64,000 bases of DNA from JAGRCP01 sp942490705. GTDB taxonomy: Bacteria; Chloroflexota; Anaerolineae; Caldilineales; Caldilineaceae. The notes under the pieces are model-generated. The model made no database searches and was not told where the DNA came from. It saw only the letters and a list, made by a program, of their open reading frames with translations. The DNA lies in the NCBI GenBank assembly GCA_942490705.1, contig CALNXY010000006.1, positions 186,001 to 250,000 on the forward strand, read 5' to 3'. Position numbers and translations under genes: made by a program. Positions 16,692 to 24,447 of the stretch are shown here, piece by piece. Within the stretch, counting starts at the first letter, position 1. Each line of letters opens with the position of its first letter.

Positions 16692-17975
16692 ATGAGTACC
16701 GCCGTAAAAGAATTAAACTATGATGTCGCAGACCTGAGCCTGGCCGATCGTGGCCGCTTCCGCATGGAGTGGGCCGCCAAAGAGATGCCGGTGCTGGATT
16801 TGCTGGAAGAACGCTTCAAGAAAGAGCAGCCCTTCAAGGGCATTCGCATCGCTGCGGCCATGCACGTGACGAGTGAGACGGCCAATCTCATGCGTATCCT
16901 GTTGGCCGGCGGCGCCGAGGCCGCGCTCTGTGCGTCCAATCCGCTGAGCACCCAGGATGACGTGGCGGCCGCGCTGGTCGCCCACTATGAGATGCCCGTC
17001 TACGCCATCAAGGGCGAGACCAATGAGCAGTATCACAGCCATATGGCGAGCGTGCTCGACATCGAGCCCCACATCACCATGGATGACGGCATGGACCTGG
17101 TCGCCATGCTCCACACCAAGCGCAGCGACCTGCTGCCCAACGTGCTGGGCGGCACCGAAGAGACCACCACCGGCGTGATTCGCCTGCGCGCCATGGCCGC
17201 CGACGGCGCCCTCAAGTTCCCGGTTGTGGCCGTCAACGACGCCATGACCAAGCATTTCTTTGACAACCGCTACGGCACGGGCCAGAGCACCATCGACGGC
17301 ATCATTCGCGCCACCAATATTCTATTGGCGGGCAAGAACTTTGTGGTCGGCGGATACGGCTGGTGCAGCAAGGGCATTGCCATGCGCGCCAAGGGCATGG
17401 GCGCCAACGTCATCGTCACCGAAGTCGATCCGATGCGTGCGCTGGAAGCAGTCATGGATGGCTTCCGCGTCATGCCGATGTTGGAAGCGGCCAAGGAAGG
17501 TCACATCTTCTGCAGCGCCACGGGCGACATGCACGTGATTGATGGCCACGACATGGAGGTCATGCGCGATGGCGCCATCCTCTCCAACAGCGGTCATTTC
17601 GACATTGAAATCAATCTGGTTGCGCTGGAAGAGATGGCCGATAAGGTCACCCGCGTCCGCGATTTCCTGGACGAGTACACCCTGCCGGATGGCCGTCGCA
17701 TCTACGTGGCGGGCGAAGGTCGTCTGGTCAACCTGGCCGCGGCCGAAGGCCACCCGAGCGCCGTCATGGACATGAGCTTCGCCAACCAGGCCCTGGCTGC
17801 AGAGTACATTCTTAAGAACAGCGACGAACTGGAAGGCCAAGTCTACGACATGCCGGAAGCGCTCGATCGCGAAATTGCCGCCCTGAAGCTCAAGGCCATG
17901 GGCATCGACATCGACGTGCTGAGCCCGGAGCAGGAAGCCTACCTGAACGAGTGGACAGTCGGCACGGGCCATTAA
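16692..17975 (+). CDS. ahcY: S-adenosylhomocysteine hydrolase
   Basis: NAD-dependent enzyme that splits S-adenosylhomocysteine into adenosine and homocysteine, relieving product inhibition of methyltransferases. The 427 residues match the bacterial/archaeal short form, without the roughly 40-residue insertion of some bacterial and eukaryotic enzymes. Seen are AAMHVTSETANLM, the CASNPLSTQDDVAAAL motif, GETNEQY, the NAD-binding VVGGYGWCSKGIAMRAKGMG, and SNSGHFDIEI. A good AAAGGAG site precedes the ATG. It sits 105 bp before metK, with a hairpin between. The pair forms the core of the activated methyl cycle; no methionine synthase is in the window. Confidence 0.97.
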   Translation: MSTAVKELNYDVADLSLADRGRFRMEWAAKEMPVLDLLEERFKKEQPFKGIRIAAAMHVTSETANLMRILLAGGAEAALCASNPLSTQDDVAAALVAHYEMPVYAIKGETNEQYHSHMASVLDIEPHITMDDGMDLVAMLHTKRSDLLPNVLGGTEETTTGVIRLRAMAADGALKFPVVAVNDAMTKHFFDNRYGTGQSTIDGIIRATNILLAGKNFVVGGYGWCSKGIAMRAKGMGANVIVTEVDPMRALEAVMDGFRVMPMLEAAKEGHIFCSATGDMHVIDGHDMEVMRDGAILSNSGHFDIEINLVALEEMADKVTRVRDFLDEYTLPDGRRIYVAGEGRLVNLAAAEGHPSAVMDMSFANQALAAEYILKNSDELEGQVYDMPEALDREIAALKLKAMGIDIDVLSPEQEAYLNEWTVGTGH

Positions 17976-17989
17976 TGAGCGCGGAATGG

Positions 17990-18048
17990 GGAACGGGAAA
18001 CGCGGAGTAGGTGAGAATCCTGCACAACAATTTCGCGTTTCCCGTTCC
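17990..18048. repeat. Perfect inverted repeat in the ahcY-metK spacer
   Basis: GGAACGGGAAACGCG (17990-18004) and CGCGTTTCCCGTTCC (18034-18048) are perfect 15-bp arms around a 29-nt loop; partial pairing continues outside them. There is no T-run, so it is not a clear terminator. The low-complexity style resembles the spacer at 26384-26431. Confidence 0.75.
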
Positions 18049-18079
18049 ACGCTCCGCATTAGACTGAGGAGAAATCAAC

Positions 18080-19309
18080 ATGACAACCTTTATGACAGCC
18101 CCGAGTCTGCTCTTTACGAGCGAATCTGTTTCCGAGGGGCATCCCGACAAGATGTGCGACCAGATCAGCGATGCGGTGCTAGACGCGATTTTTGAGCAGG
18201 ATCCCAACGCCCGTGTGGCCTGCGAGACGGCCATCAAGACCGGCTTTGTGCTGCTGCTGGGCGAGATCACGACGACCGCCTTTGTCGATTTCGATAAGCT
18301 GGTACGCGAGGTCGTAAACGAAATCGGCTTTGACGCGTCGGAGAAGGGCTTTGACGGCAACACCTGTGGCATTCAGGTTGCGATTGCATCTCAAAGTCCC
18401 GACATCGCCATGGGCGTTGACCGCGCCATGGAAGCCAAGGACGGCACCATGTTGACCGAAGCGGACATCGAATCGGTCGGCGCCGGCGACCAGGGTATGA
18501 TGTTCGGCTATGCGTGCAATGAGACCGATACGCTCATGCCCATGCCGATCTACTATTCGCACAAGCTGGTGCGTCGCATGGCCGAAGTGCGCAAGAATGG
18601 CACGCTGCCCTGGCTGCGCCCGGACTCCAAGAGCCAGGTCACGGTCGAGTATGCCTACGGCAAGCCCAAGCGCATCCACACGGTGCTCATCAGCACCCAG
18701 CACGCGCCCGAGATCAGCCAGGAGGAAATCCGCCAGGCGCTGATCGAGCACGTGATTGATCCCGTGTTGCCGGCTGAGCTGGTCGACAAGGAGATGCTGA
18801 TCTACACCAACCCCACCGGCCGCTTCGTGGTTGGCGGTCCTATGGGTGATGCCGGCCTGACCGGTCGCAAGATCATCGTCGACACCTATGGCGGCATGGG
18901 TCGTCATGGCGGCGGCGCCTTCAGCGGCAAGGATTGCACCAAGGTTGACCGCAGCGCCGCCTATGCCGCGCGATGGGTGGCCAAGAACATCGTGGCTGCC
19001 GGCCTGGCCGACCGCTGTGAGATTCAGCTTGCCTACGCCATCGGTGTTGCCCGCCCGCTGAGCATCAACGTAGAGACCTTCGGTACCGGCAAGATCAACG
19101 ACGAGCGCATTGCCGAACTGGTGGAAGAAACCTTCGATCTGCGCCCCGGCGCCATCATCCATGACTTGGACTTGCGCCGGCCCATCTATCGCCAGACCGC
19201 AGCGTACGGACACTTCGGTCGCGACGATGTCGATCTGCCCTGGGAAGATACCAGCCGTGCAGAAGCACTGCGCGTTGCCGCCGGATTGAACGAAGCCGTG
19301 GCCGCATAA
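18080..19309 (+). CDS. metK: S-adenosylmethionine synthetase
   Basis: Makes AdoMet from methionine and ATP. 409 residues with the full set of motifs: TSESVSEGHPDKMCDQISDA at the N-terminus, GEITTTAFVDFD, the GAGDQGMMFGYACNET signature, and the GGAFSGKDCTKVDRSAAY loop near the second signature. GGAG precedes the ATG. It closes the LOG-PfkB-DUF1697-GNAT-ahcY-metK run and is followed by a strong hairpin. No SAM riboswitch is visible in the short leader between ahcY and metK. Confidence 0.98.
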   Translation: MTTFMTAPSLLFTSESVSEGHPDKMCDQISDAVLDAIFEQDPNARVACETAIKTGFVLLLGEITTTAFVDFDKLVREVVNEIGFDASEKGFDGNTCGIQVAIASQSPDIAMGVDRAMEAKDGTMLTEADIESVGAGDQGMMFGYACNETDTLMPMPIYYSHKLVRRMAEVRKNGTLPWLRPDSKSQVTVEYAYGKPKRIHTVLISTQHAPEISQEEIRQALIEHVIDPVLPAELVDKEMLIYTNPTGRFVVGGPMGDAGLTGRKIIVDTYGGMGRHGGGAFSGKDCTKVDRSAAYAARWVAKNIVAAGLADRCEIQLAYAIGVARPLSINVETFGTGKINDERIAELVEETFDLRPGAIIHDLDLRRPIYRQTAAYGHFGRDDVDLPWEDTSRAEALRVAAGLNEAVAA

Positions 19310-19352
19310 GGTCATGGCAAACCTCTTCGCCACATGACACAGTAAAACCACA

Positions 19353-19386
19353 AGATCGCAGCCGACTTGAGTCGGCTGCGATCTTG
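19353..19386. terminator. Bidirectional terminator between metK and the PspC gene
   Basis: A perfect 15-bp stem (19353-19367 with 19372-19386) with a TTGA loop lies 44 bp after metK and between convergent genes. Only short T/A stretches flank it. Confidence 0.75.
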
Positions 19387-19443
19387 CTTGTGTAACGTCT
19401 GAATAGATGGTTGATTTCGGACTGGCGTCCTATCTTCTTGCGA

Positions 19444-19641
19444 TTACTTCGCCTTGGGAATGATCACCCACAGGACAAGATACGGCAGGACGCCCGGAAT
19501 GCCACCCGGAATCATCAGCAAGAGAAAGAGCAAGCGAAACCAGACCGCGCTTACGCCAAAAAAGGCGCCCAATCCGCCGCAAACGCCAGCCAAAATACCG
19601 TTCTGACGGCGCAATTGGTTTCGGGTATCGTTTGTCGTCAT
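19444..19641 (-). CDS. PspC domain membrane protein
   Basis: 65-residue single PspC domain. NGILAGVCGGLGAFFGVS is followed by a hydrophobic helix (about residues 33-58), and the protein ends with the typical LWVIIPK. In proteobacteria PspC is a membrane toxin/antitoxin-like regulator of phage-shock genes; stand-alone short versions are widespread and mostly uncharacterised. The gene is convergent with metK. No PspA or other phage-shock gene is nearby. Confidence 0.9.
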   Translation of the reverse strand: MTTNDTRNQLRRQNGILAGVCGGLGAFFGVSAVWFRLLFLLLMIPGGIPGVLPYLVLWVIIPKAK

Positions 19642-19891
19642 CGTTTATAGTCTCCAGAATCATTATTGATGGCCGACTCTCATCCACAAGGGGGCGGCCA
19701 GATCGCTCAGTTTCTACCCATCATTACGCCGTAGAGGCCAAAAAGTTGCAACTGCAAATACGTTTCTAATGGTGGGGCGCGATTCACCTTTTGAATCGCA
19801 TACAGTATACTGCCCCCATACTCGACCTGGTTTCTTACACGCTCTTTGCATACATCTCATCAGCCCGCCCCAGGTAAGGCCCATCCACTCG

Positions 19892-20105
19892 ATGATTCTC
19901 AAGCATTGTCTCTTGCTCCTTGTCCCCTTGCTGCTAGCCGCCTGCACAACACCGTCCGCCGAACCCGCGGCTCGCTATGGCAGCGCCGACGATCCCACCC
20001 CAATTCCGACCACGCCCGCAGCAACAAAGCCGACCTTTACGGTCGAGCGGGGCGACGTGATCGTGAGCGAGGAGTTGCCGGGACGCGTGGTGCCCACCAG
20101 CGAGG
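19892..20105 (+). pseudogene. 5' remnant of a periplasmic adaptor (HlyD/RND-type) lipoprotein
   Basis: The first 70 or so residues of an export adaptor lipoprotein: a signal peptide, lipobox LLAAC at residues 14-18, a Pro/Thr-rich linker and the start of the barrel-sandwich domain (TFTVERGDVIVSEELPGRVV). At about 20101-20110 the similarity stops and the DNA becomes an ABC ATPase in another frame. The reading frame continues to 20257 with meaningless sequence. An internal deletion is the simplest cause. The expected length of such adaptors is 350-500 residues, so most of the gene is missing. Confidence 0.7.
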
Positions 20106-20645
20106 CTTCTCAACTGCCTGGGCGGCTTGGATCAGCCGACGGGCGGCTCGATTCATATCCAGGGTCGGGAGCTTGCGCTGCTTTCGGAAGCGGAGTTAAC
20201 CGAATGGCGACGAGGCGAAGTCGGTTTCATCTTCCAGGCACTTGGACTCTTGCCTAACCTGTCGGCCTACGAAAATGTGGAGCTAATGCTGCGTATTGCC
20301 AAGTCGCCCCGCAAAGAACGCAGAGAACGGGCGCACTATTGCCTGGAACTGGTGGGGTTGGACAAATGGGCCGATCATCGTCCCTTTGAAATGTCCGGCG
20401 GCCAGCAGCAGCGGGTGGCGATTGCCCGTGCGATTGCCAATCAACCGCGCCTGCTCCTGGCCGACGAGGCCACGGGCGAGTTGGATACGGAAACGACGCG
20501 CGAAGTGTTGGAACTCTTCGGCGCGATCATCCATGCGGAAGAGATGACGATGCTGCTGGCAACCCATGACGACCTGGTCGACCGCTATGTGGACGCTGTG
20601 CTGCGACTTGAAGATGGCCGAATCTTGTCCGACAGCGCACCCTAA
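20106..20645 (+). pseudogene. N-terminally truncated ABC transporter ATPase (MacB/LolD type)
   Basis: From CLGGLDQPTGGSI onward this is a standard ABC ATPase of the MacB/LolD class: Q-loop VGFIFQALGLLPNLSAYENV, signature MSGGQQQRVAIARAIA, Walker B LLLADEATGELD, and H-loop LLATHDDL. Walker A (G-x-S-G-x-G-K-S/T) is missing because the gene begins immediately after where it should be; the bases before the junction belong to the adaptor gene. Without Walker A it cannot bind ATP normally. No permease gene is present. The stop codon abuts the 105-bp repeat at 20648. Confidence 0.8.
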
Positions 20646-20647
20646 TC

Positions 20648-20752
20648 TTCCGCCAATCTTGAGTTGACGACTCGTTTTGCTGTCGAGGAACCAAAATGCA
20701 TCGACACCAACAAGTTCGCAAAGTCGTCAAATAGGGATTGCCGATGCACTAG
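20648..20752 (+). repeat. 105-bp dispersed repeat, copy 1
   Basis: Aligns without gaps to the reverse complement of 62513-62617, with 12 mismatches in 105 positions by my hand count. It begins TTCCGCC and ends GCACTAG. The TGCATCG...CGATGCA inverted arms are kept with one mismatch; the second hairpin seen in the other copy is decayed here. It directly follows the truncated ATPase. Confidence 0.85.
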
Positions 20753-20835
20753 TCCAGATCGACGTGAATACCACGACAGATATTCAAGGGGTTCTCCGCT
20801 CAGGATATCTGTATGAGAATATCTGCCGGGATTCA

Positions 20836-21831
20836 CTAGCTTCGTGCACCCTCATCCCCCATGAAGCCGTCGAAGGCCGCGCCGTGCAGGTTCACTTCCG
20901 GATCAAGGATGACGTAAATCGGGATCTTGTCCAACAGGCTCTTGAAGCGTCCCTTCTGACTGATGGCGGCCAGAAAGTCGGCCTGCTGCAGGCGGGGCAG
21001 GATGCGGGGTGGAATGCCGCCGCCCAGATAGACGCCACCGGTCGCCAACACCTTCAAGGCCATGTTGCCCACCTCGCCGGCGAGAATGCGTACAAACAAG
21101 TCGAGTGTGGCGACGCAGAGATCGGCCGTTTTCTCCAGGGCGGCTCCCACGATGACCGGGTTGGGGTCGTCGACTTCCGCCAGGGCCTTACGCAACCAGT
21201 CCGGCTCGCCATAATCGCCGCGGATGCGCAAAAACTCATAGAGGCTGGGTATGGCGCTGCCCGAGCAGACGCGCTCAAAGCTCAAATGGCCGTAGCGGGG
21301 GTAGAGATAGGTCAACAGCTCCACTTCGATGGGCGAACTGGGCGCAAAGGAGGCGTGGCCGCCCTCGCACGGATGGGCCTGGTAGCGCGTGCCGTTCCAC
21401 GTGAGAAATGACTCGCCCAGCCCGGTGCCGGGCGCGATGACCGCAATGGCGCCGGTTGGATCGGTTATTCCCTCACGAAGTACCGCAAGGTCATCGTCTT
21501 CCAGCGCGGGCACCGCTGCTGCCGTGGCCTCCACGTCATTCATCAGATGCACGACGGGGATGCCAAACGTCTCCGCAATCGTCTCCGCCGAAATCACCCA
21601 GGGCAGATTCGTGATCTCAGATCGCCCGCGCACAACTGGACCGGCCACGGCAAAGCTGGCCGCGGTTGGCTTTACGCCTTCGTCGGCCAGGAACTCCGCA
21701 ATGATGTCCTCCAGGCTGCTATAGCGCTGGCTGGGAAAACTCTGCTGGCGCGTCGGGTTTTTTAGATCGTCAGCCCGCTCAAACAGACCGACCAGCGTCT
21801 TGGTCCCACCGATGTCACCCGCCAAAATCAT
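20836..21831 (-). CDS. glk: Glucokinase (ROK-unrelated, proteobacterial/cyanobacterial type)
   Basis: Phosphorylates glucose to glucose 6-phosphate with ATP. 331 residues of the PF02685-type glucokinase: phosphate-1 loop LAGDIGGTKTLVGLF at the start, FAVAGPV, the NDVEA segment carrying a catalytic Asp, APGTGLGES, EGGHASFAP, and a C-terminal ATGGVYLGGGIPPRI adenosine loop. GAGGAGA lies 7 nt upstream of the ATG. The gene is divergent from the Crp/Fnr regulator. Confidence 0.93.
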   Translation of the reverse strand: MILAGDIGGTKTLVGLFERADDLKNPTRQQSFPSQRYSSLEDIIAEFLADEGVKPTAASFAVAGPVVRGRSEITNLPWVISAETIAETFGIPVVHLMNDVEATAAAVPALEDDDLAVLREGITDPTGAIAVIAPGTGLGESFLTWNGTRYQAHPCEGGHASFAPSSPIEVELLTYLYPRYGHLSFERVCSGSAIPSLYEFLRIRGDYGEPDWLRKALAEVDDPNPVIVGAALEKTADLCVATLDLFVRILAGEVGNMALKVLATGGVYLGGGIPPRILPRLQQADFLAAISQKGRFKSLLDKIPIYVILDPEVNLHGAAFDGFMGDEGARS

Positions 21832-21925
21832 AGTCGTCTCTCCTCTGCTTTTCTGGGGCTGTCGCTTCTAACCAATTGTGACAGGCTTTGCGATGATGTG
21901 CAAACAAAACGGAGCTTTCTCGACG

Positions 21926-21954
21926 TTGTCAATTGCTGCCGCGGGGCATAAAAT
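21926..21954 (+). promoter_or_regulatory. Promoter of the Crp/Fnr gene
   Basis: TTGTCA (21926-21931), a 17-bp spacer and TAAAAT (21949-21954), 33 bp before the ATG. Confidence 0.6.
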
Positions 21955-21986
21955 AGATGCGACAATCTTGGTGAAAGGCACTGAAA

Positions 21987-22706
21987 ATGCTAGGGGACGC
22001 GACGCGCACGGCTTATCTGACTTTGATTGCAGAAAACCCGCTCTTCGCGGGTCTGGCGCCCGAGGTCTGGGAAGAGACGCTTGCCGCCGCAATGGTGCGC
22101 ACGTATGTCAAAGGCGAACTGATCGTTCGCCAGGGCGATCCGGCGCGCAATTTTCACCTCCTGGTCGACGGCCGGGCCAAGTTGCTCCAAGTCACGCGTG
22201 ACGGCCATCAGGTGCTGGTGCGCTACATCGTGCCCGGTCAGCAGGTAGGCCTGATTGCCGTCCTGGGCGATCTAAGCTATCCGCTTTCCATTCACCCCGT
22301 CGTACCCTGCACGACACTCATGTGGTCGGGCGAGGGGCTCCTCCAACTCATGGAGCGCCATCCGCGCATTAGCATCAACGCACTGCGCGTCATGATCAAT
22401 CGCAATCAACAGCGTCAGCAACGCTACCAGGAACTGCTCACCGAGCGGGTCGAGCAGCGCCTGGCGCAAGGGTTGCTGCGATTGGCCGATCAGGTCGGCC
22501 AGCCGGAAGGCGACAGTATCCGCATCGACCTGCCCCTCACCCGCGAAGATCTGGCCGAGTATACCGGCACCACTCTCTTCTCGGTCAGCCGTATCCTGCG
22601 CCGCTGGGAGCAAGAGGGCTTCGTGTTATCCGGCCGGGAACGGGTCTCCCTGAGCGACCTGGTCGCGCTGCGCGCAATTGCTGACGGCGTCGACGCGGCT
22701 CCATAA
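21987..22706 (+). CDS. Crp/Fnr family transcriptional regulator
   Basis: 239 residues. The N-terminal cyclic-nucleotide-binding-like beta barrel (about 15-125) includes VKGELIVRQGDPARNFHLLV, followed by a long dimer helix and a C-terminal winged helix (about 165-225) with LPLTREDLAEYTGTTLFSVS as the DNA-reading helices. The barrel lacks the RxS/T cAMP pocket signature of Crp, and there is no cysteine cluster for an Fnr-type Fe-S centre, so the signal is unknown. AAAGG precedes the ATG. It is divergent from glk, which it could control, and is followed by a large palindrome. Confidence 0.9.
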   Translation: MLGDATRTAYLTLIAENPLFAGLAPEVWEETLAAAMVRTYVKGELIVRQGDPARNFHLLVDGRAKLLQVTRDGHQVLVRYIVPGQQVGLIAVLGDLSYPLSIHPVVPCTTLMWSGEGLLQLMERHPRISINALRVMINRNQQRQQRYQELLTERVEQRLAQGLLRLADQVGQPEGDSIRIDLPLTREDLAEYTGTTLFSVSRILRRWEQEGFVLSGRERVSLSDLVALRAIADGVDAAP

Positions 22707-22752
22707 CACCTCGAATTCGAGACACAGTACCGTTACCGGACGAGCTTTCATC

Positions 22753-22794
22753 TTTGGTCCGGCGTCTTTGCGCGCGCGCAAAGACGCCGGACCA
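22753..22794. repeat. 42-bp perfect palindrome
   Basis: Two 21-nt half-sites starting TTTGGTCCGGCGTC meet without any loop at 22773/22774, where the sequence is GCGC. It lies in the 174-bp spacer between the Crp/Fnr gene and osmC. As RNA it makes a long GC-rich hairpin framed by TTT and AAA but not followed by a T-run. Confidence 0.9.
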
Positions 22795-22880
22795 AAACGT
22801 TGCTATCCTGGAGACGTCTATGCAGCCACGGTGTATGCCAGGCTGCCAATCAATCCGTCTTATGAAAGTGATGTGCGTAC

Positions 22881-23297
22881 ATGCCCACCATTACGACTGC
22901 CCACAAAGGTGACATGCTGTTCGAGAGCCAGTTCGGCGACCATAGTCTCCTGATCGACGTCCCGCCCGCCATGGGTGGCGCCAACCGGGGCCCGACGCCG
23001 CCGGAACTCTTTATTGCCTCGCTTGGTTCCTGCGTGGGGGCCTTTGCCGCCACCTATTGCCAGCAGGCCGGCATCGACACCCGCGACATGACTATCGACG
23101 TCTGTTTTGACAAGGTCGACAACCCGACACGGTTGGCCAACCTCAAGATCACGGTCAACCTGCCCCATGGCGATTGCTCGCTGCGCCAGCAGGCGCTCAA
23201 GCGGGTGGCCGAGCACTGCCCTGTCCACGAGACGATCGTCACGTTGGAGGGGATCGACATTGAGTTTCAGGGCCAGCGCGAGCTTGAGCCCGCCTAG
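22881..23297 (+). CDS. OsmC family peroxiredoxin-like protein
   Basis: 138 residues. OsmC/Ohr proteins reduce organic hydroperoxides with two cysteines; here these are in SLGSCVGAFAA (about residue 54) and VAEHCPVHETI (about residue 113), the two expected positions. GPTPPELFIASLG is the family core. The gene is preceded by a long palindrome and followed by another inverted repeat. The reducing partner is not visible. Some OsmC paralogues act on other thiol chemistry, so the substrate is not fixed by sequence. Confidence 0.9.
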   Translation: MPTITTAHKGDMLFESQFGDHSLLIDVPPAMGGANRGPTPPELFIASLGSCVGAFAATYCQQAGIDTRDMTIDVCFDKVDNPTRLANLKITVNLPHGDCSLRQQALKRVAEHCPVHETIVTLEGIDIEFQGQRELEPA

Positions 23298-23392
23298 CCC
23301 CGCCCTTTTCTGCCGGCCGCCTTCATTCACTCGACGGCGGCCGGCGATAGTCCCTTTGCGTGAGCCCTGACGGGCTGACACCCCTCCCGGGA

Positions 23393-23433
23393 CCCCCAGG
23401 TCGTGCGCTTGAGCTCAGCAGCCGACCTGGGGG
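23393..23433. repeat. Inverted repeat between osmC and a tiny membrane gene
   Basis: CCCCCAGGTCG (23393-23403) pairs with CGACCTGGGGG (23423-23433) over 11 bp with a 19-nt loop that itself contains GAGCTC. It is followed by an A-rich stretch rather than T, so on this strand it is not a clear terminator. Confidence 0.65.
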
Positions 23434-23489
23434 ATAAAAAAGAAGACAACTGCCGGATCAAGGCATCCAATCAGTAAGGAAGTTTCATC

Positions 23490-23633
23490 ATGCAGACCAA
23501 CTCCAATCAGTTCCCCAAACGCCTCAACTGCGCCATCTGTGAGGGCGCCTGGTTCTGCTATGTCCTCTGCCTCTTCGTTCCACTGGCCATGATGCTCACC
23601 ATGCTCATCGTGGCGCTACTCGGCGTCTGGTAG
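23490..23633 (+). CDS. Small single-pass membrane protein, 47 residues
   Basis: ATG at 23490 with AAGGA 9 nt upstream and a TAG at 23631-23633. The N-terminal 13 residues are polar (MQTNSNQFPKRLN), followed by CAICEGAWFCYVLCLFVPL and a hydrophobic run to the C-terminus. It has four cysteines, two of them in a C-x-x-C at its start. No family is recognised. It could sit between osmC and the JAMM gene as part of either unit. The ribosome site and the clean polar-then-hydrophobic layout argue that it is real. Confidence 0.55.
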   Translation: MQTNSNQFPKRLNCAICEGAWFCYVLCLFVPLAMMLTMLIVALLGVW

Positions 23634-23769
23634 CCGGGAATCTCAGCCTATGCCGTGTCTGGATTGACCCCGCTCAGGCAGCCATGTTAGACTGCGCCCC
23701 TTCAAAGTACTGGAACAAGTCTATCAATCGATGCGCTTGATCATTGATTGCCCTTGGGGGAAGTTTAGC

Positions 23770-24390
23770 ATGTCAGACGAGGCGTTATTGCCAACGGTTT
23801 TGCCGCAGTCGATCTATGATGAGATCATCGCGCATGCGCGTGAAGGCAAGCCGGAGGAGATCTGCGGCATTCTGCGCGGCCGTGACCTGACGGCAACAGA
23901 ATTGATTCGCGCCCGCAACGTGGCTGGGGATCGAATCGACAATTACGACGTTGATCCCCAAACGCTCCTCCTTCAGTTCGATTTTGAGGACGACGGCGAT
24001 GAGATGATGGGTATCTATCACTCCCACCCGATCTCGGTCGCCTATCCATCAGCTACGGATGCTTGGAACGCCCATTATCCAGACAGCATCTACTTCATCT
24101 GCTCGCTGGAGGATGACGCTGCGCCAGTGCTGCGCGCGTTCCGCCTCATTCCACACTTTTTGGACTTAAACATTCCGCACCTGCGCACCCAGCTACCGTT
24201 CATTGAGGTGCGCCCGGGTCTCTTCAGCTATTTTCACGGCGCCGACAGCCTCGTCCCCGCGTCGATGGCAGGCGCAGCGCCAGAAATCTCCGTGCCGTTC
24301 TACATAGTCTTCTACGATGATGGTCGAGACACGCTCTCACCAGAGGGACGCCTGGTGACCATCGCAGAGCACGAGATTGCGATCCAGTAA
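23770..24390 (+). CDS. JAMM/MPN+ metallopeptidase (Mec/QbsD-like)
   Basis: 206-residue zinc isopeptidase-type protease of the M67/JAB family. The full JAMM set is present: Glu30 in PEEICGILRG, His84 and His86 in YHSHPIS, Ser94 and Asp97 in YPSATDAW. In Mycobacterium Mec frees cysteine from the sulfur carrier CysO, and QbsD in Pseudomonas trims residues past the Gly-Gly of its carrier; both roles fit the next genes. GGGGAAG lies 8 nt before the ATG at 23770, so I prefer this to the ATG at 23731. It stands just before the leader RNA and carrier operon. Physiological role is inferred from context. Confidence 0.9.
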   Translation: MSDEALLPTVLPQSIYDEIIAHAREGKPEEICGILRGRDLTATELIRARNVAGDRIDNYDVDPQTLLLQFDFEDDGDEMMGIYHSHPISVAYPSATDAWNAHYPDSIYFICSLEDDAAPVLRAFRLIPHFLDLNIPHLRTQLPFIEVRPGLFSYFHGADSLVPASMAGAAPEISVPFYIVFYDDGRDTLSPEGRLVTIAEHEIAIQ

Positions 24391-24412
24391 GGGGTTTGGT
24401 AAGAAATCTTTC

Positions 24413-24441
24413 TTGACAAGGCCAAACCAAGCCAGTATACT
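24413..24441 (+). promoter_or_regulatory. Consensus promoter of the sulfur-carrier operon
   Basis: TTGACA (24413-24418), a 17-bp spacer and TATACT (24436-24441) are close to the ideal sigma-70 pattern. Transcription should begin near 24448, almost 400 nt before the first start codon. Confidence 0.8.
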
Positions 24442-24447
24442 CTGGCA

